NCBI RefSeq assembly: GCF_013520985.1
Contig: NZ_JACDTY010000012.1
Coordinates: 1-64,000 of the forward strand
Direction of reading: 5' to 3'
Length of the DNA stretch: 64,000 nucleotides
Origin: Mesorhizobium neociceri
GTDB lineage: Bacteria; Pseudomonadota; Alphaproteobacteria; Rhizobiales; Rhizobiaceae
Shown: positions 1-7,900 of the stretch, piece by piece
How positions within the stretch are numbered: position 1 is the first letter of the stretch
Layout: each line of letters opens with the position of its first letter
The notes under the pieces: generated by a model
Seen by the model: the letters and a program-made list of their open reading frames with translations, nothing else
Told to the model about the DNA's origin: nothing
The model's database searches: none
Made by a program: the position numbers and the translations under genes

Positions 1-1
1 C

Positions 2-2797
2 AACGTGCTGCATGCGGGTGGCCCCAACAACGAGGCGACCGACGCGACCGTCAATCTGGGCTATGTCATCACCGACGCCGACGGCTCGACGGCACCGGGC
101 ACGCTGACCGTCACCTTCGACGACGACAGCCCGTCAGTTCTCGACAATACTGATCTCTATTTTGCCAACAGCGGGACCGTCAGCGGAACCGGCGTCTTCG
201 ATTACTCGATCGGGGCTGACGAACATACCACGTATAGCGCCGTCAATTCTGACTTTGCCGCCATCACATTGGCCGGCACCGTGGCTGGAAACGCGATCAC
301 GACGCCGACCGTAGCCTGGGCTTCTGAAACTTCGACAGAGGCCGTCTTCAACGTCAGCTTCAGCTATCTCACGGGTGGGGCGACCACTCAGGAAACGGGC
401 ACCATCACTTTCGACAAGGTGGCGGGAACCTACACCGTGGATCTGGTCGACCCGATTTCTGCGGTAACGATCAGCACGGTGAGCAATTCGTCTTCTATCG
501 TCGGCTATCAGCCGGGATCCTCGACGATTGACAACAGCCAGCCGGATGTGGCGGTAGCTCAGGTCAATGCAAACCTGTTCATCCAGTTCACCGGCTATGC
601 GGAACCGGGCTCCGGCAACGGAGTCGACAACTTGCAATCGGGTTCGATTGACGGCAATCCGCTTACCTATGTGAACGGAGAATTGATCACCCAGAGTTCG
701 GCATTCGTGTCCATCTCGGGCACGGCAAACGGCGTTGCCGGCGATACAATGGGCAAGGGAGAAGTCATGGACATGGACTTCTTCACCACGAACCCGACGG
801 GATTTACGGCTTTGACGCCTGACGCACAGGTGAGTTCGATGTTCCTGAAGTTCGATGGCATCGGGAACTCCGAAGACTTCATCGTCATCCTGAAACTCTA
901 CGATACAGTTGCCGGCACCTATACGACCAAGGCAGTGTTTGTTGAGAACGGCGACATCTTCAAGGGCCCGGGCACTGGTCCGGGTGTCTACTCGGGCGTA
1001 ACGCTCGACAACAATGACGGCCTGTTGATCATCGAATCGAATGACTACAATGCTGCAGGTCAGCACTACGTGCTAGTGGGCGCCCAAGTCACACCGACCG
1101 ATGAAGGCATCACCGGCACGGCCATCAATCTCAACGGTGCCATCGGCGCCGGCGGAGCGAGCACCACGACGCAAAATTTGAGTTCCGATGTCAACGATCT
1201 GGGCTTCAAGATTTCCGATATCGGGCTCGTCAGTACAACGACGACAGCCCAGAATGCCGATCTGACCTTCAACGTCACCGTAAAAGACGCAGACGGCGAT
1301 ACGTCAACGGCACAGCAACTGGACGTTCACGTTGTCAACGGTGTTACCTATACCGGCACGGCGGATGCCGAAACCATGCAGGGTACGGCCAATGGCGACA
1401 CGCTGAATGGCAACGGAGGCAACGATATCCTGCAAGGGTTTGCGGGCGCGGACACGATGACAGGCGGCGCAGGCGCCGACACCTTCGTGATCGGGGCCGG
1501 CGATTCGACGCCCGTCATCGGTGGATCCGGCAACGCTGGCACGATCTCAGGCTACGACATCATCACCGACTTCGTCGCCGGGACCGACAAGTTGAGCCTG
1601 CCTGGCACGCTCGTGGCCGCGACCGGCGGCAACGTCAATGGTGGGGACTCCACCCTGACGATCGGCGGGGACACGATTCAGTCCCATTCGGTCACGAACG
1701 GCATCGCCACGTTCTTCGGGACCGACTCCTTCACCCAGCCATTGGCGGTCACATCCACCGCAAGCTTGGCGGCGGCTGTCCAGTATCTGACGCTAACGGA
1801 TATCGGAAACGCCGGGGCGACGCTCGCCTTCACCGCAACGATAGCGGCGGTAAGCCATACATTTATCTACACCCAGACTGGTGCAGGTGCCGGCGTGGGA
1901 ACTCTCGTTGATCTCCAGGGGGTCACGATCGCGAACCTGAACACCCTGATCACAGGGTCGATCGATCCCATCATCCTCGACCTGAACCATAACGGCTTTG
2001 CCTTCTCCGATGTCGATCACGGCGTCCAGTTCGACCTCAACGGCGACGGGACGAAGGACCAGGTCGCCTGGAACACATCCCATGATGGCATGTTGGCGGT
2101 CGACCTCAACCATGACGGCAAGATCGACGATGGCACCGAACTGTTCACGCCGAACTTCGGCGGTGGCAACTTCGCCAGCGGCGCGGCAGCACTTGCATCG
2201 CTCGACAGCAACCATGACGGCCTCATCGACCACAACGACGCGGCCTTCGACAGCCTGCTGATCTGGAAGGACGCCAACGCCAACGGCATCAGCGACGCCG
2301 GCGAATTGTCTAACCTTGCTCATAACGATATTACTTCGATCAGCACGACAACGGCCTCCGCTATCGGCGAAATCGATGGGCAAGCCGTGACCGGCAATGG
2401 AACCTTCCAGATGGCCGACGGGACGACCGGCAACTATGTCGAGGTCGAGCTCGACACTTCGCTCGCCGCCCCTGCGCAGACGGCCATCGCCGGCACTTCG
2501 GGAGCCGACACGTTCAAGATCGACAATCTGGACATCAAGGATCTGATCGCCGACTACCATGGCGGTGAAGGGGACAAGATCGACTTGAGCGCTTTGTTCG
2601 ACAAGGCGCCGGCCGGCAACATAGCCGACTATGTGCACTACGACACCGCGACCAGCACCGTGAGCGTCGATACCAGCGGCTCGGGCAATGCGGCCAACTT
2701 CGTGGATGTCGCCGTTCTGCAGAATGCGCCTGCCGCCGGCACGATCAATGTCCTCTACGACGACACAGAACATCAACAGCACACGGCCACGATTTAG
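2..2797 (+). CDS. RTX-type calcium-binding secreted protein (5' end outside window)
   Basis: The reading frame is already open at the left edge, so the N-terminus is missing and at least 931 residues remain. The visible part starts in an acidic, Thr/Asp-rich repeat of the kind found in large type I secreted adhesins. RTX nonapeptide-like repeats (GNGGNDILQG, GGAGADTFVIG) lie at about nt 1350-1495. Five Asp/Asn-rich EF-hand or dockerin-like loops (DLNHNG, DLNGDG, DLNHDG, DSNHDG, DANANG) lie at nt 1980-2290. The last 110 residues hold a GTSGADTFKI stretch like a type I secretion C-terminal target. Family knowledge: such proteins leave through a TolC-type channel and fold outside on binding calcium. 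No secretion genes are in the window. The substrate or adhesive role is unknown. Confidence 0.85.
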   Translation, partial: NVLHAGGPNNEATDATVNLGYVITDADGSTAPGTLTVTFDDDSPSVLDNTDLYFANSGTVSGTGVFDYSIGADEHTTYSAVNSDFAAITLAGTVAGNAITTPTVAWASETSTEAVFNVSFSYLTGGATTQETGTITFDKVAGTYTVDLVDPISAVTISTVSNSSSIVGYQPGSSTIDNSQPDVAVAQVNANLFIQFTGYAEPGSGNGVDNLQSGSIDGNPLTYVNGELITQSSAFVSISGTANGVAGDTMGKGEVMDMDFFTTNPTGFTALTPDAQVSSMFLKFDGIGNSEDFIVILKLYDTVAGTYTTKAVFVENGDIFKGPGTGPGVYSGVTLDNNDGLLIIESNDYNAAGQHYVLVGAQVTPTDEGITGTAINLNGAIGAGGASTTTQNLSSDVNDLGFKISDIGLVSTTTTAQNADLTFNVTVKDADGDTSTAQQLDVHVVNGVTYTGTADAETMQGTANGDTLNGNGGNDILQGFAGADTMTGGAGADTFVIGAGDSTPVIGGSGNAGTISGYDIITDFVAGTDKLSLPGTLVAATGGNVNGGDSTLTIGGDTIQSHSVTNGIATFFGTDSFTQPLAVTSTASLAAAVQYLTLTDIGNAGATLAFTATIAAVSHTFIYTQTGAGAGVGTLVDLQGVTIANLNTLITGSIDPIILDLNHNGFAFSDVDHGVQFDLNGDGTKDQVAWNTSHDGMLAVDLNHDGKIDDGTELFTPNFGGGNFASGAAALASLDSNHDGLIDHNDAAFDSLLIWKDANANGISDAGELSNLAHNDITSISTTTASAIGEIDGQAVTGNGTFQMADGTTGNYVEVELDTSLAAPAQTAIAGTSGADTFKIDNLDIKDLIADYHGGEGDKIDLSALFDKAPAGNIADYVHYDTATSTVSVDTSGSGNAANFVDVAVLQNAPAAGTINVLYDDTEHQQHTATI

Positions 2798-2815
2798 CAC
2801 TTATGCGTGGCCGTG
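2782..2815 (+). terminator. Stem-loop at the end of the RTX gene
   Basis: A perfect 10-bp inverted repeat, CACGGCCACG (2782-2791) and CGTGGCCGTG (2806-2815), encloses the stop codon of the RTX gene. Only CTCTC follows, so it lacks a proper U tract and may be a weak terminator or an mRNA-stabilising 3' hairpin. Confidence 0.45.
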
Positions 2816-2869
2816 CTCTCATGCTACATATTAGCGAAACATAAAACCGCAGTTTGGAGAGGGACTTAA

Positions 2870-3238
2870 ATGAAGCGTTGTGCAAGATTGCTGGCTTCGG
2901 CCGCGGCGCTGCTGTTGGCTGGATCGACGGGCTTCGCCGCCGACATCATCGAGGGGCCAGTGGCCGACTATTGCCGAACGGTCGGCACGTCGAACCTGGT
3001 GCTGAACGACAACATCGTCGATCTCAAGTCCGAGGTGGTGAAGCTGATGGACGAGTCGGTGGCCGTCGCCAACAGCTCGGAATGGATCAACTCTTCGCGC
3101 CCTGCCTTCGTCTGGGCATCGGAAGCCAAGGTCGCCTGCGGCATGGCCTATGGCTATCTCAAGACGAACTACAAGGACGAAGACACTCTCAACAAGTGCG
3201 AGTGCTTCCACGACCGCATGGTCGAGTACATGAACTGA
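2870..3238 (+). CDS. Small secreted protein of unknown function (122 aa)
   Basis: The start is set by a GGAGAGGG ribosome site just upstream. The first 23 residues form a clear Sec signal peptide (MKRC, hydrophobic Ala/Leu core, GFAAD cleavage region). The mature part, about 99 residues, has four Cys, one near its start and three in the C-terminal third (ACGMAYGY, KCECFHDRM). This pattern loosely recalls small periplasmic Rap1a/Tai-like proteins, but I cannot assign the family. It lies between the RTX gene and a lytic transglycosylase on the same strand, so an envelope role is plausible but inferred. Confidence 0.75.
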   Translation: MKRCARLLASAAALLLAGSTGFAADIIEGPVADYCRTVGTSNLVLNDNIVDLKSEVVKLMDESVAVANSSEWINSSRPAFVWASEAKVACGMAYGYLKTNYKDEDTLNKCECFHDRMVEYMN

Positions 3239-3275
3239 CCGGTAGAGATCGAGCCGCGCCGTTTGGCTGACCGCG

Positions 3276-4031
3276 ATGGTCGGCGGACGATTGACCAAGG
3301 CGATCGCTGCGGCGATCGCATCGATCGGTTTTGGCCAGTTTGCCACGCAAGCCCACGCCAACTGGCTGGAACGACCTGGCCTGGAGAGACCACCACCGTC
3401 CGCCTTGACGCGGCCAGTCCGCTGTGACGCCGCCCCGGAATGGACGCGCGAGACATTCAAGGCATTCGCAACATGCCAGGCATCGCTTTACGGCCTGGAG
3501 CCAGTGCTGGCGCACGCGGTGATCGAGATCGAAAGCGGTTTCGATCCCGATGTGCACGGCGCCGATGGCGAAGTCGGCTTGATGCAGGTGATGCCGGGAA
3601 CGGCGCGAATGCTTGGCTTTCGCGGTTCGCTCGAGGAACTTGGCGCGCCGGCCACCAACATCGCGCTCGGCGTCAGATATCTGGCGCAGGCAAACAGTCT
3701 TGCCGCAGGCGATCTTTGCACCACCGTCATGAAGTATCGCGCCGGGCACGGTGAAACCCGGTTCTCCGAACTTTCGGTCCGCTACTGCCGGCGTGCGCGC
3801 GCAATATTGGCAAGGGAAGGCGTCACTGTTGCCGGTCCGCTGCCGGTGGCGACGTTCGGGTTCTCCGCATTCCCGACAGCGGGAGATTACGGCGCCCCTG
3901 CCCAGGGGAAGCGGATTTGCGTGCGGCGGCTCTTCGTGCCCGGGCCGCGATACATGAAATGCGCCGACTATCGAAGCGCCGGGCAAGCCAAGGTGATCAA
4001 GGCGCTCCGGGCAAGACTCTTCAACAGCTAA
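3276..4031 (+). CDS. Lytic transglycosylase, SLT domain (251 aa)
   Basis: A predicted peptidoglycan-cleaving enzyme of the soluble lytic transglycosylase fold, which cuts MurNAc-GlcNAc bonds with release of anhydro-muropeptides. The first 29 residues look like a signal peptide ending AHAN. The SLT signature is present: catalytic Glu at residue 86 in IEIESGF, GLMQVMPGTA at 101-110, and ATNIALGVRYL at about 126-136. The C-terminal 80 residues are not recognised. It follows the small secreted protein by 37 bp on the same strand. Single-domain enzymes of this size often open the wall for secretion machines or act as virB1-like accessory factors. No such machine is visible here. Confidence 0.85.
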   Translation: MVGGRLTKAIAAAIASIGFGQFATQAHANWLERPGLERPPPSALTRPVRCDAAPEWTRETFKAFATCQASLYGLEPVLAHAVIEIESGFDPDVHGADGEVGLMQVMPGTARMLGFRGSLEELGAPATNIALGVRYLAQANSLAAGDLCTTVMKYRAGHGETRFSELSVRYCRRARAILAREGVTVAGPLPVATFGFSAFPTAGDYGAPAQGKRICVRRLFVPGPRYMKCADYRSAGQAKVIKALRARLFNS

Positions 4032-4129
4032 ACCAAGGTCCAGCAATTACAAAGACGGCGAGGCAAGTCTGCCGTAAGATGAATGGGATGAGACCGGAAC
4101 AAACACCCGGCGGGATATGGGGAGGCATC

Positions 4130-5329
4130 ATGGAATCTGGCCGGCAGCGCCACCGTTCGTGGACGTGGGCGATCGTCTTTGCGCTCGCCGGCATAGTGTC
4201 GGGCTGCCAGTCGAAAGGCAGCGTCTCGGACGCGCTCGATCCGGCGGCGATCGCCGCACCTGGAGCGCCGGCCGCCGGCGCCGCTGCCAGCCCGGCCCAA
4301 GCCACGCAATCGCTCGGCACCGGGCCGACGAAGGTTACCATGCTGCTGCCTTTGTCGGCTCCCGGCAACGTCGGCGAAAGCGGCAGAAAGATGCTCGACG
4401 CGACCAAGCTGGCGATGGCTGATCTTGGCAATGCACTGCTCACGGTCACGGTCGAGGACACCAAGGGTGACAGCGCGCACGCCAGCGAATTGGCGGTGAA
4501 GGCGATCACCACTGGAACCAAGATCGTCATCGGTCCGGTCGAGCTCGCGGCCGCTCAGCACATAGCCAAGCTGTCGGGATCGCAGCGCCCGCCGGTGCTG
4601 GCGCTGGCTGACAATTTCGCCGGCGGCCCAGGCGTCTATGCGGTGCGTCTCAACGAGGCCGACAGCGCGGCCGCGGGCGCAGCCGGCCTGGCGGCCAAAG
4701 GCAGAAAGAAGTTCGTGCTGCTCGTCGCGGCCGGCGCGAATGCCGGCGCGGTTGAAAAGCGGGTCGCCAACAGCCTCAGCATCTATGGCGCGACGCTCGC
4801 CGTCACCATTCCGTATGCGGCCGGTGACGGCGGCACAAAAGCGGTCAACGACATGGGCTCACTGGTCGAGGCTCCCGATGCCATCGTCATCGCCAGCGGC
4901 GACGATAGTCCGTCGCAGATTCTTGCGGCGCTCAAATCGAAAGGCATCCCCGGAAAAACAGTCGCCGTCGTTGGAACCAACCGCTGGCTGGAACATCCGA
5001 TGGAACCACTGTTTGAAGGATCCTACATCGCCACGCTCGACCCAAGCGAAACCGGTCCAATCGCCGATCGCTTCAAGACGACCTACAATTATCCGGCCGA
5101 CGCCAATGTCGCCTACGCCTATGATATGGTCGCCCTGACAGCGGGGATTGCAAGTTCGGTCGGCCCCGACGGCTTCAACAAGCAGGTGCTCGAAAATCGG
5201 AGCGGATTTCGCGGATCGACCGGCTTGTTCCGGTTTCGGGCGGATGGCTCCAGTGAACGATCCATGCCCTTTTATCAGGTTCAAAAAGGTGCGCTCAAAC
5301 TGGTCGCCAAATCGACGTCGGGGTACTGA
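4130..5329 (+). CDS. Lipoprotein with periplasmic-binding (LppC/LivK-like) fold (399 aa)
   Basis: The frame is open from 3917, but ATG 4130 is preferred: GGGGAGG lies just upstream and the protein then begins with a short basic region, a hydrophobic stretch and a lipobox (GIVSGC, Cys26). A Pro/Ala-rich linker follows, then a type I periplasmic-binding fold beginning KVTMLLPLSAPGNVGESGRKM, typical of the Peripla_BP_6/LppC families. LppC-like lipoproteins activate penicillin-binding proteins in enterics; rhizobial versions are annotated as penicillin-binding protein activators without direct proof. The neighbouring lytic transglycosylase fits a cell-wall role. No ABC permease is linked, which argues against a simple amino acid binding protein. 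Confidence 0.8.
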   Translation: MESGRQRHRSWTWAIVFALAGIVSGCQSKGSVSDALDPAAIAAPGAPAAGAAASPAQATQSLGTGPTKVTMLLPLSAPGNVGESGRKMLDATKLAMADLGNALLTVTVEDTKGDSAHASELAVKAITTGTKIVIGPVELAAAQHIAKLSGSQRPPVLALADNFAGGPGVYAVRLNEADSAAAGAAGLAAKGRKKFVLLVAAGANAGAVEKRVANSLSIYGATLAVTIPYAAGDGGTKAVNDMGSLVEAPDAIVIASGDDSPSQILAALKSKGIPGKTVAVVGTNRWLEHPMEPLFEGSYIATLDPSETGPIADRFKTTYNYPADANVAYAYDMVALTAGIASSVGPDGFNKQVLENRSGFRGSTGLFRFRADGSSERSMPFYQVQKGALKLVAKSTSGY

Positions 5330-5361
5330 GGGGCAAGAAGCCTTGGGATCTGCTTGAGCTG

Positions 5362-6066
5362 ATGGGCTGGCTGAGGCGCGATCGCTTGGTGGTGTTGCTC
5401 GGAAGCCTGCTGCTCCTGGCCGGGGTCTTGTTGATCATCCGAGCCGCCGATCTGCTTTCCATCGACCGACCGATATCAGCGCCACGTCAATCCATCGACG
5501 ATAGCCAGCCAACGCGACCGGCTGCGACCGGCGCCAGTACGCCATGGCGAGGACGGGCACGCAAGATTGCTCAGGACCTTATCGCGCCGCCACCGCTTGA
5601 TCTGGCGCAAATCGAGCGGGTAGAGCCGCGCCCGCCACTCAGCGAGCTTGGCCTGGCTTCGCCTGCAGGGATGCGGATGCCAAAGGATTGGCCAGCGGTC
5701 CTGCTGTACCAACCGCTTGCCACCTCGTCGGCGACCTTCGAATCCATGGGACGCACGGTAGCCATCAGCGGGGTCCAGGGCATCGACCTGGACAAGACCT
5801 GTTTGTTTCGCGACGTCGCCTGGCCTTGCGGCCAGCGTGCACGGGCAGCTTTCAATTCCTGGCTGCGCGGTCGGGCGCTTAAATGCGTCGTGCCGCCGGA
5901 GATCGATCGTTTCGCCATTGCCGCACCGTGCAATTTGGGCAAACAGGATGTCGGTGCCTGGCTTGTTTCCAACGGCTGGGCGACGGCCTTGGCGAGTGAC
6001 ATCTACGGCAAGGCGGAGGCAGTGGCCAAGGATGCTGAGATGGGCATATTCGGCCCGCCGCAATAG
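5362..6066 (+). CDS. Membrane-anchored thermonuclease-like (SNase fold) protein, degenerate
   Basis: An N-terminal transmembrane segment (about residues 9-28, Leu/Val-rich) is followed by a polar linker and a C-terminal region resembling the staphylococcal nuclease fold. Landmarks are the GxQGIDL strand, CGQRARAAFNSWLRGRALKCVV and GAWLVSNGWATA, spaced as in thermonuclease-family proteins. The usual Asp-x-Pro-Glu and Asp-Arg-Tyr-Gly-Arg active-site motifs are replaced by DLDKTC and DRFAIAAPC, so catalytic Arg and Glu appear to be lost. It lies 32 bp after the LppC-like gene and may be cotranscribed. Likely a non-catalytic envelope protein; the function is unknown. Confidence 0.7.
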   Translation: MGWLRRDRLVVLLGSLLLLAGVLLIIRAADLLSIDRPISAPRQSIDDSQPTRPAATGASTPWRGRARKIAQDLIAPPPLDLAQIERVEPRPPLSELGLASPAGMRMPKDWPAVLLYQPLATSSATFESMGRTVAISGVQGIDLDKTCLFRDVAWPCGQRARAAFNSWLRGRALKCVVPPEIDRFAIAAPCNLGKQDVGAWLVSNGWATALASDIYGKAEAVAKDAEMGIFGPPQ

Positions 6067-6232
6067 CCGACAATTCGGTTTCGCTACCGTTGCCAGTGCG
6101 GCCCTTGCTTTGAAGGCCAGGTTTCGGGCCAATGGTAAGCGATTGCGCCATTACTCAAATTGTATGATTCCTCGAAACTGAATGTGCAGCACCCCTGGTC
6201 TATGACAGTTCGATCAGGCGGGAGATTGACGA

Positions 6233-6985
6233 ATGATGACACCGATGGCGAATAGCTCGCCCCAGCAATGGAAAAACGTCGCATGGCTGACCGCCTTGGG
6301 ATCGGCGGGAATTTTGCTACTCTCCGTTGGCCTAAACTATCTGCTTCTGTTCTCGGAAGCATTGACGCCGTTCGGCCGCAGCATGGTCACAGCGACCCTG
6401 TTGCCAGTCATCATAGGTGGCCCGCTTCTCCTGTTCATTGGCCTGCAGCGGATCGAGCTCGGCCATTATCGAAAAGAACTCAACAAGTCTGCGACCTTTG
6501 ACAGCCTGACAGGCTGCCTGAACCGGACAGTCTTCACGTCGATGGTCGACAGGAGAACAACCAGGCAGGGATCGTCCGGTCCAAGATCTGGCGCCTTCCT
6601 GGTCATTCATCCCGAACACATCAGGTCCATCAATCTGCGCTTCGGGCTCGGCTGGGGTGACGAGGCCTTGCGGCTCATAGCGTCGACCATCCAGTCATCG
6701 GTGCGCAAGGAAGATCTGGTGGGCCGCATCGGAACCTCCATGTTCGGGGTCTTTCTGCCCGGTGCGACAGAAGACGACGCCAAGGAAATCGGCGAGCGTA
6801 TCCGGACCCGCGTGGCGCAAGCCTATTTCGCGCCGAAAGGAACCGAGGATACCCTGGCCATCAGCGTCGGCGGCGTGGTGTTTGAAAACGAACTGGAATT
6901 CGAAGAGATGTTCCGGTCGGCGGAATCGCTGTTATCCGGCGTCGAACACAAGCCTGGATTTCAATTGTCGCACCTGCACCACTAA
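6233..6985 (+). CDS. Membrane GGDEF-domain protein with degenerate active site (250 aa)
   Basis: Two N-terminal membrane helices (about residues 14-34 and 46-66) are followed by a GGDEF fold starting SATFDSLTGCLNR. The LGWGDEAL segment fits the conserved G-D-x-x-L element. The signature itself is GTSMF at residues 167-171 instead of GGDEF, so metal- and GTP-binding acids are missing. Known biology: intact GGDEF domains make cyclic di-GMP; degenerate ones usually act as GTP sensors or protein-interaction domains. I therefore do not call it a diguanylate cyclase. There is no EAL domain and no obvious operon partner downstream. Confidence 0.85.
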   Translation: MMTPMANSSPQQWKNVAWLTALGSAGILLLSVGLNYLLLFSEALTPFGRSMVTATLLPVIIGGPLLLFIGLQRIELGHYRKELNKSATFDSLTGCLNRTVFTSMVDRRTTRQGSSGPRSGAFLVIHPEHIRSINLRFGLGWGDEALRLIASTIQSSVRKEDLVGRIGTSMFGVFLPGATEDDAKEIGERIRTRVAQAYFAPKGTEDTLAISVGGVVFENELEFEEMFRSAESLLSGVEHKPGFQLSHLHH

Positions 6986-7323
6986 CTCTCAAGCGCCGCC
7001 CATATCCGATCGATAATGTGCAGGGCGGTCCAATTGCCCAGAGCCTTGGCCAGCACGTTTGCCTCATCCGTACTGCTGCTCAATTCGCGATAGCGCCGGT
7101 CCGAGAAGAACCCGTTCTCGCCGTCTGCACGGCGATCGGCCGTATGGTTGGAAAGTACCGCCACCAGCTCCAACGATGGAGCGCCGGAAATCCCGTGTAG
7201 CAGCCACCTGCTACCACCGAGATGAATTTCAGCGCTACCTATTGTGAATGGCGAAGCTGGCGATGGCAGTGTAGGGTTCGCTGCAAATAAGAATGACCCG
7301 TATCCCGGGCACTGCCAAGCCAA
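6982..7323 (-). other. Possible gene remnant in a 355-bp gap
   Basis: The gap 6986-7340 has no confident gene. An open minus-strand frame of 113 codons reads like protein in its C-terminal half (LELVAVLSNHTADRR, ANVLAKALGNWTALHIIDRI), and its stop overlaps the GGDEF stop by a few bases. It has no ATG, only TTG or GTG, and no ribosome site, so it may be a decayed 3' fragment or a chance frame. Confidence 0.2.
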
Positions 7324-7340
7324 CGAATCTGGGAGGATTC

Positions 7341-7814
7341 ATGGTCGAGATCATCTCCAAGCGGGACGGCCCGCGGCGCGAGGATGTTCAGGTCAAGCGG
7401 CTGATCGAACAGAACCGCTCGACCATCGTTCGCCTTGCCGACCAGATCAGCGGCGGTGGCTATTCCGCCTCCAGGAAGCCACGCCAGCAACCGAAGGCTG
7501 AAGGGCTGATCATCCATGTTGGCGGCAGCGCGGCGACCGCCGCCGAAGCGAGCCCGTCCATTCGCGTCACCATGAACGGCCGTGTGATCTCCAAGGATCA
7601 GAACACCGGCCGCCAGCTTCATCATATCGGCGATGTCCGCAACCGGAATGGCGAGCAGATCTTCGTCCTGGCAACAAAGCAGAACGGCTTTTTCTCGCCG
7701 GTTGACGAAATCATCGCCGAGGCGCTGGCCGGGCTGGACGGATCCAGGCTGACCGCGACTTATACCGAAGAGCAGCTTGCAGCCGACATCGGCGCGAAGC
7801 TCGGCATCGACTGA
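7341..7814 (+). CDS. Protein of unknown function (157 aa)
   Basis: ATG 7341 is chosen over an upstream start at 7293 because GGGAGG lies 5 bases before it. The protein is soluble. A basic, probably helical N-terminus (residues 1-50, EDVQVKRLIEQNRSTIVRLADQI) is followed by a Lys/Arg/Gln linker and a beta-rich C-terminal half (IRVTMNGRVISKDQN, GEQIFVLATKQNGFFSPVDE). I do not recognise a family. It sits 86 bp upstream of the sigma-54 activator on the same strand and could share its transcript. Confidence 0.7.
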   Translation: MVEIISKRDGPRREDVQVKRLIEQNRSTIVRLADQISGGGYSASRKPRQQPKAEGLIIHVGGSAATAAEASPSIRVTMNGRVISKDQNTGRQLHHIGDVRNRNGEQIFVLATKQNGFFSPVDEIIAEALAGLDGSRLTATYTEEQLAADIGAKLGID

Positions 7815-7900
7815 CGGCAGGCTGTTGGGCGTTGCTCTGCACGTCCAATTCGCGACGGCATACAGAAATGGCATACCTCAAAAGGTACTGTGATGACTGA

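Noticed and set aside
6233..6985. Call as active diguanylate cyclase
   Set aside because: The signature is GTSMF; the acids needed for metal binding and catalysis are missing.
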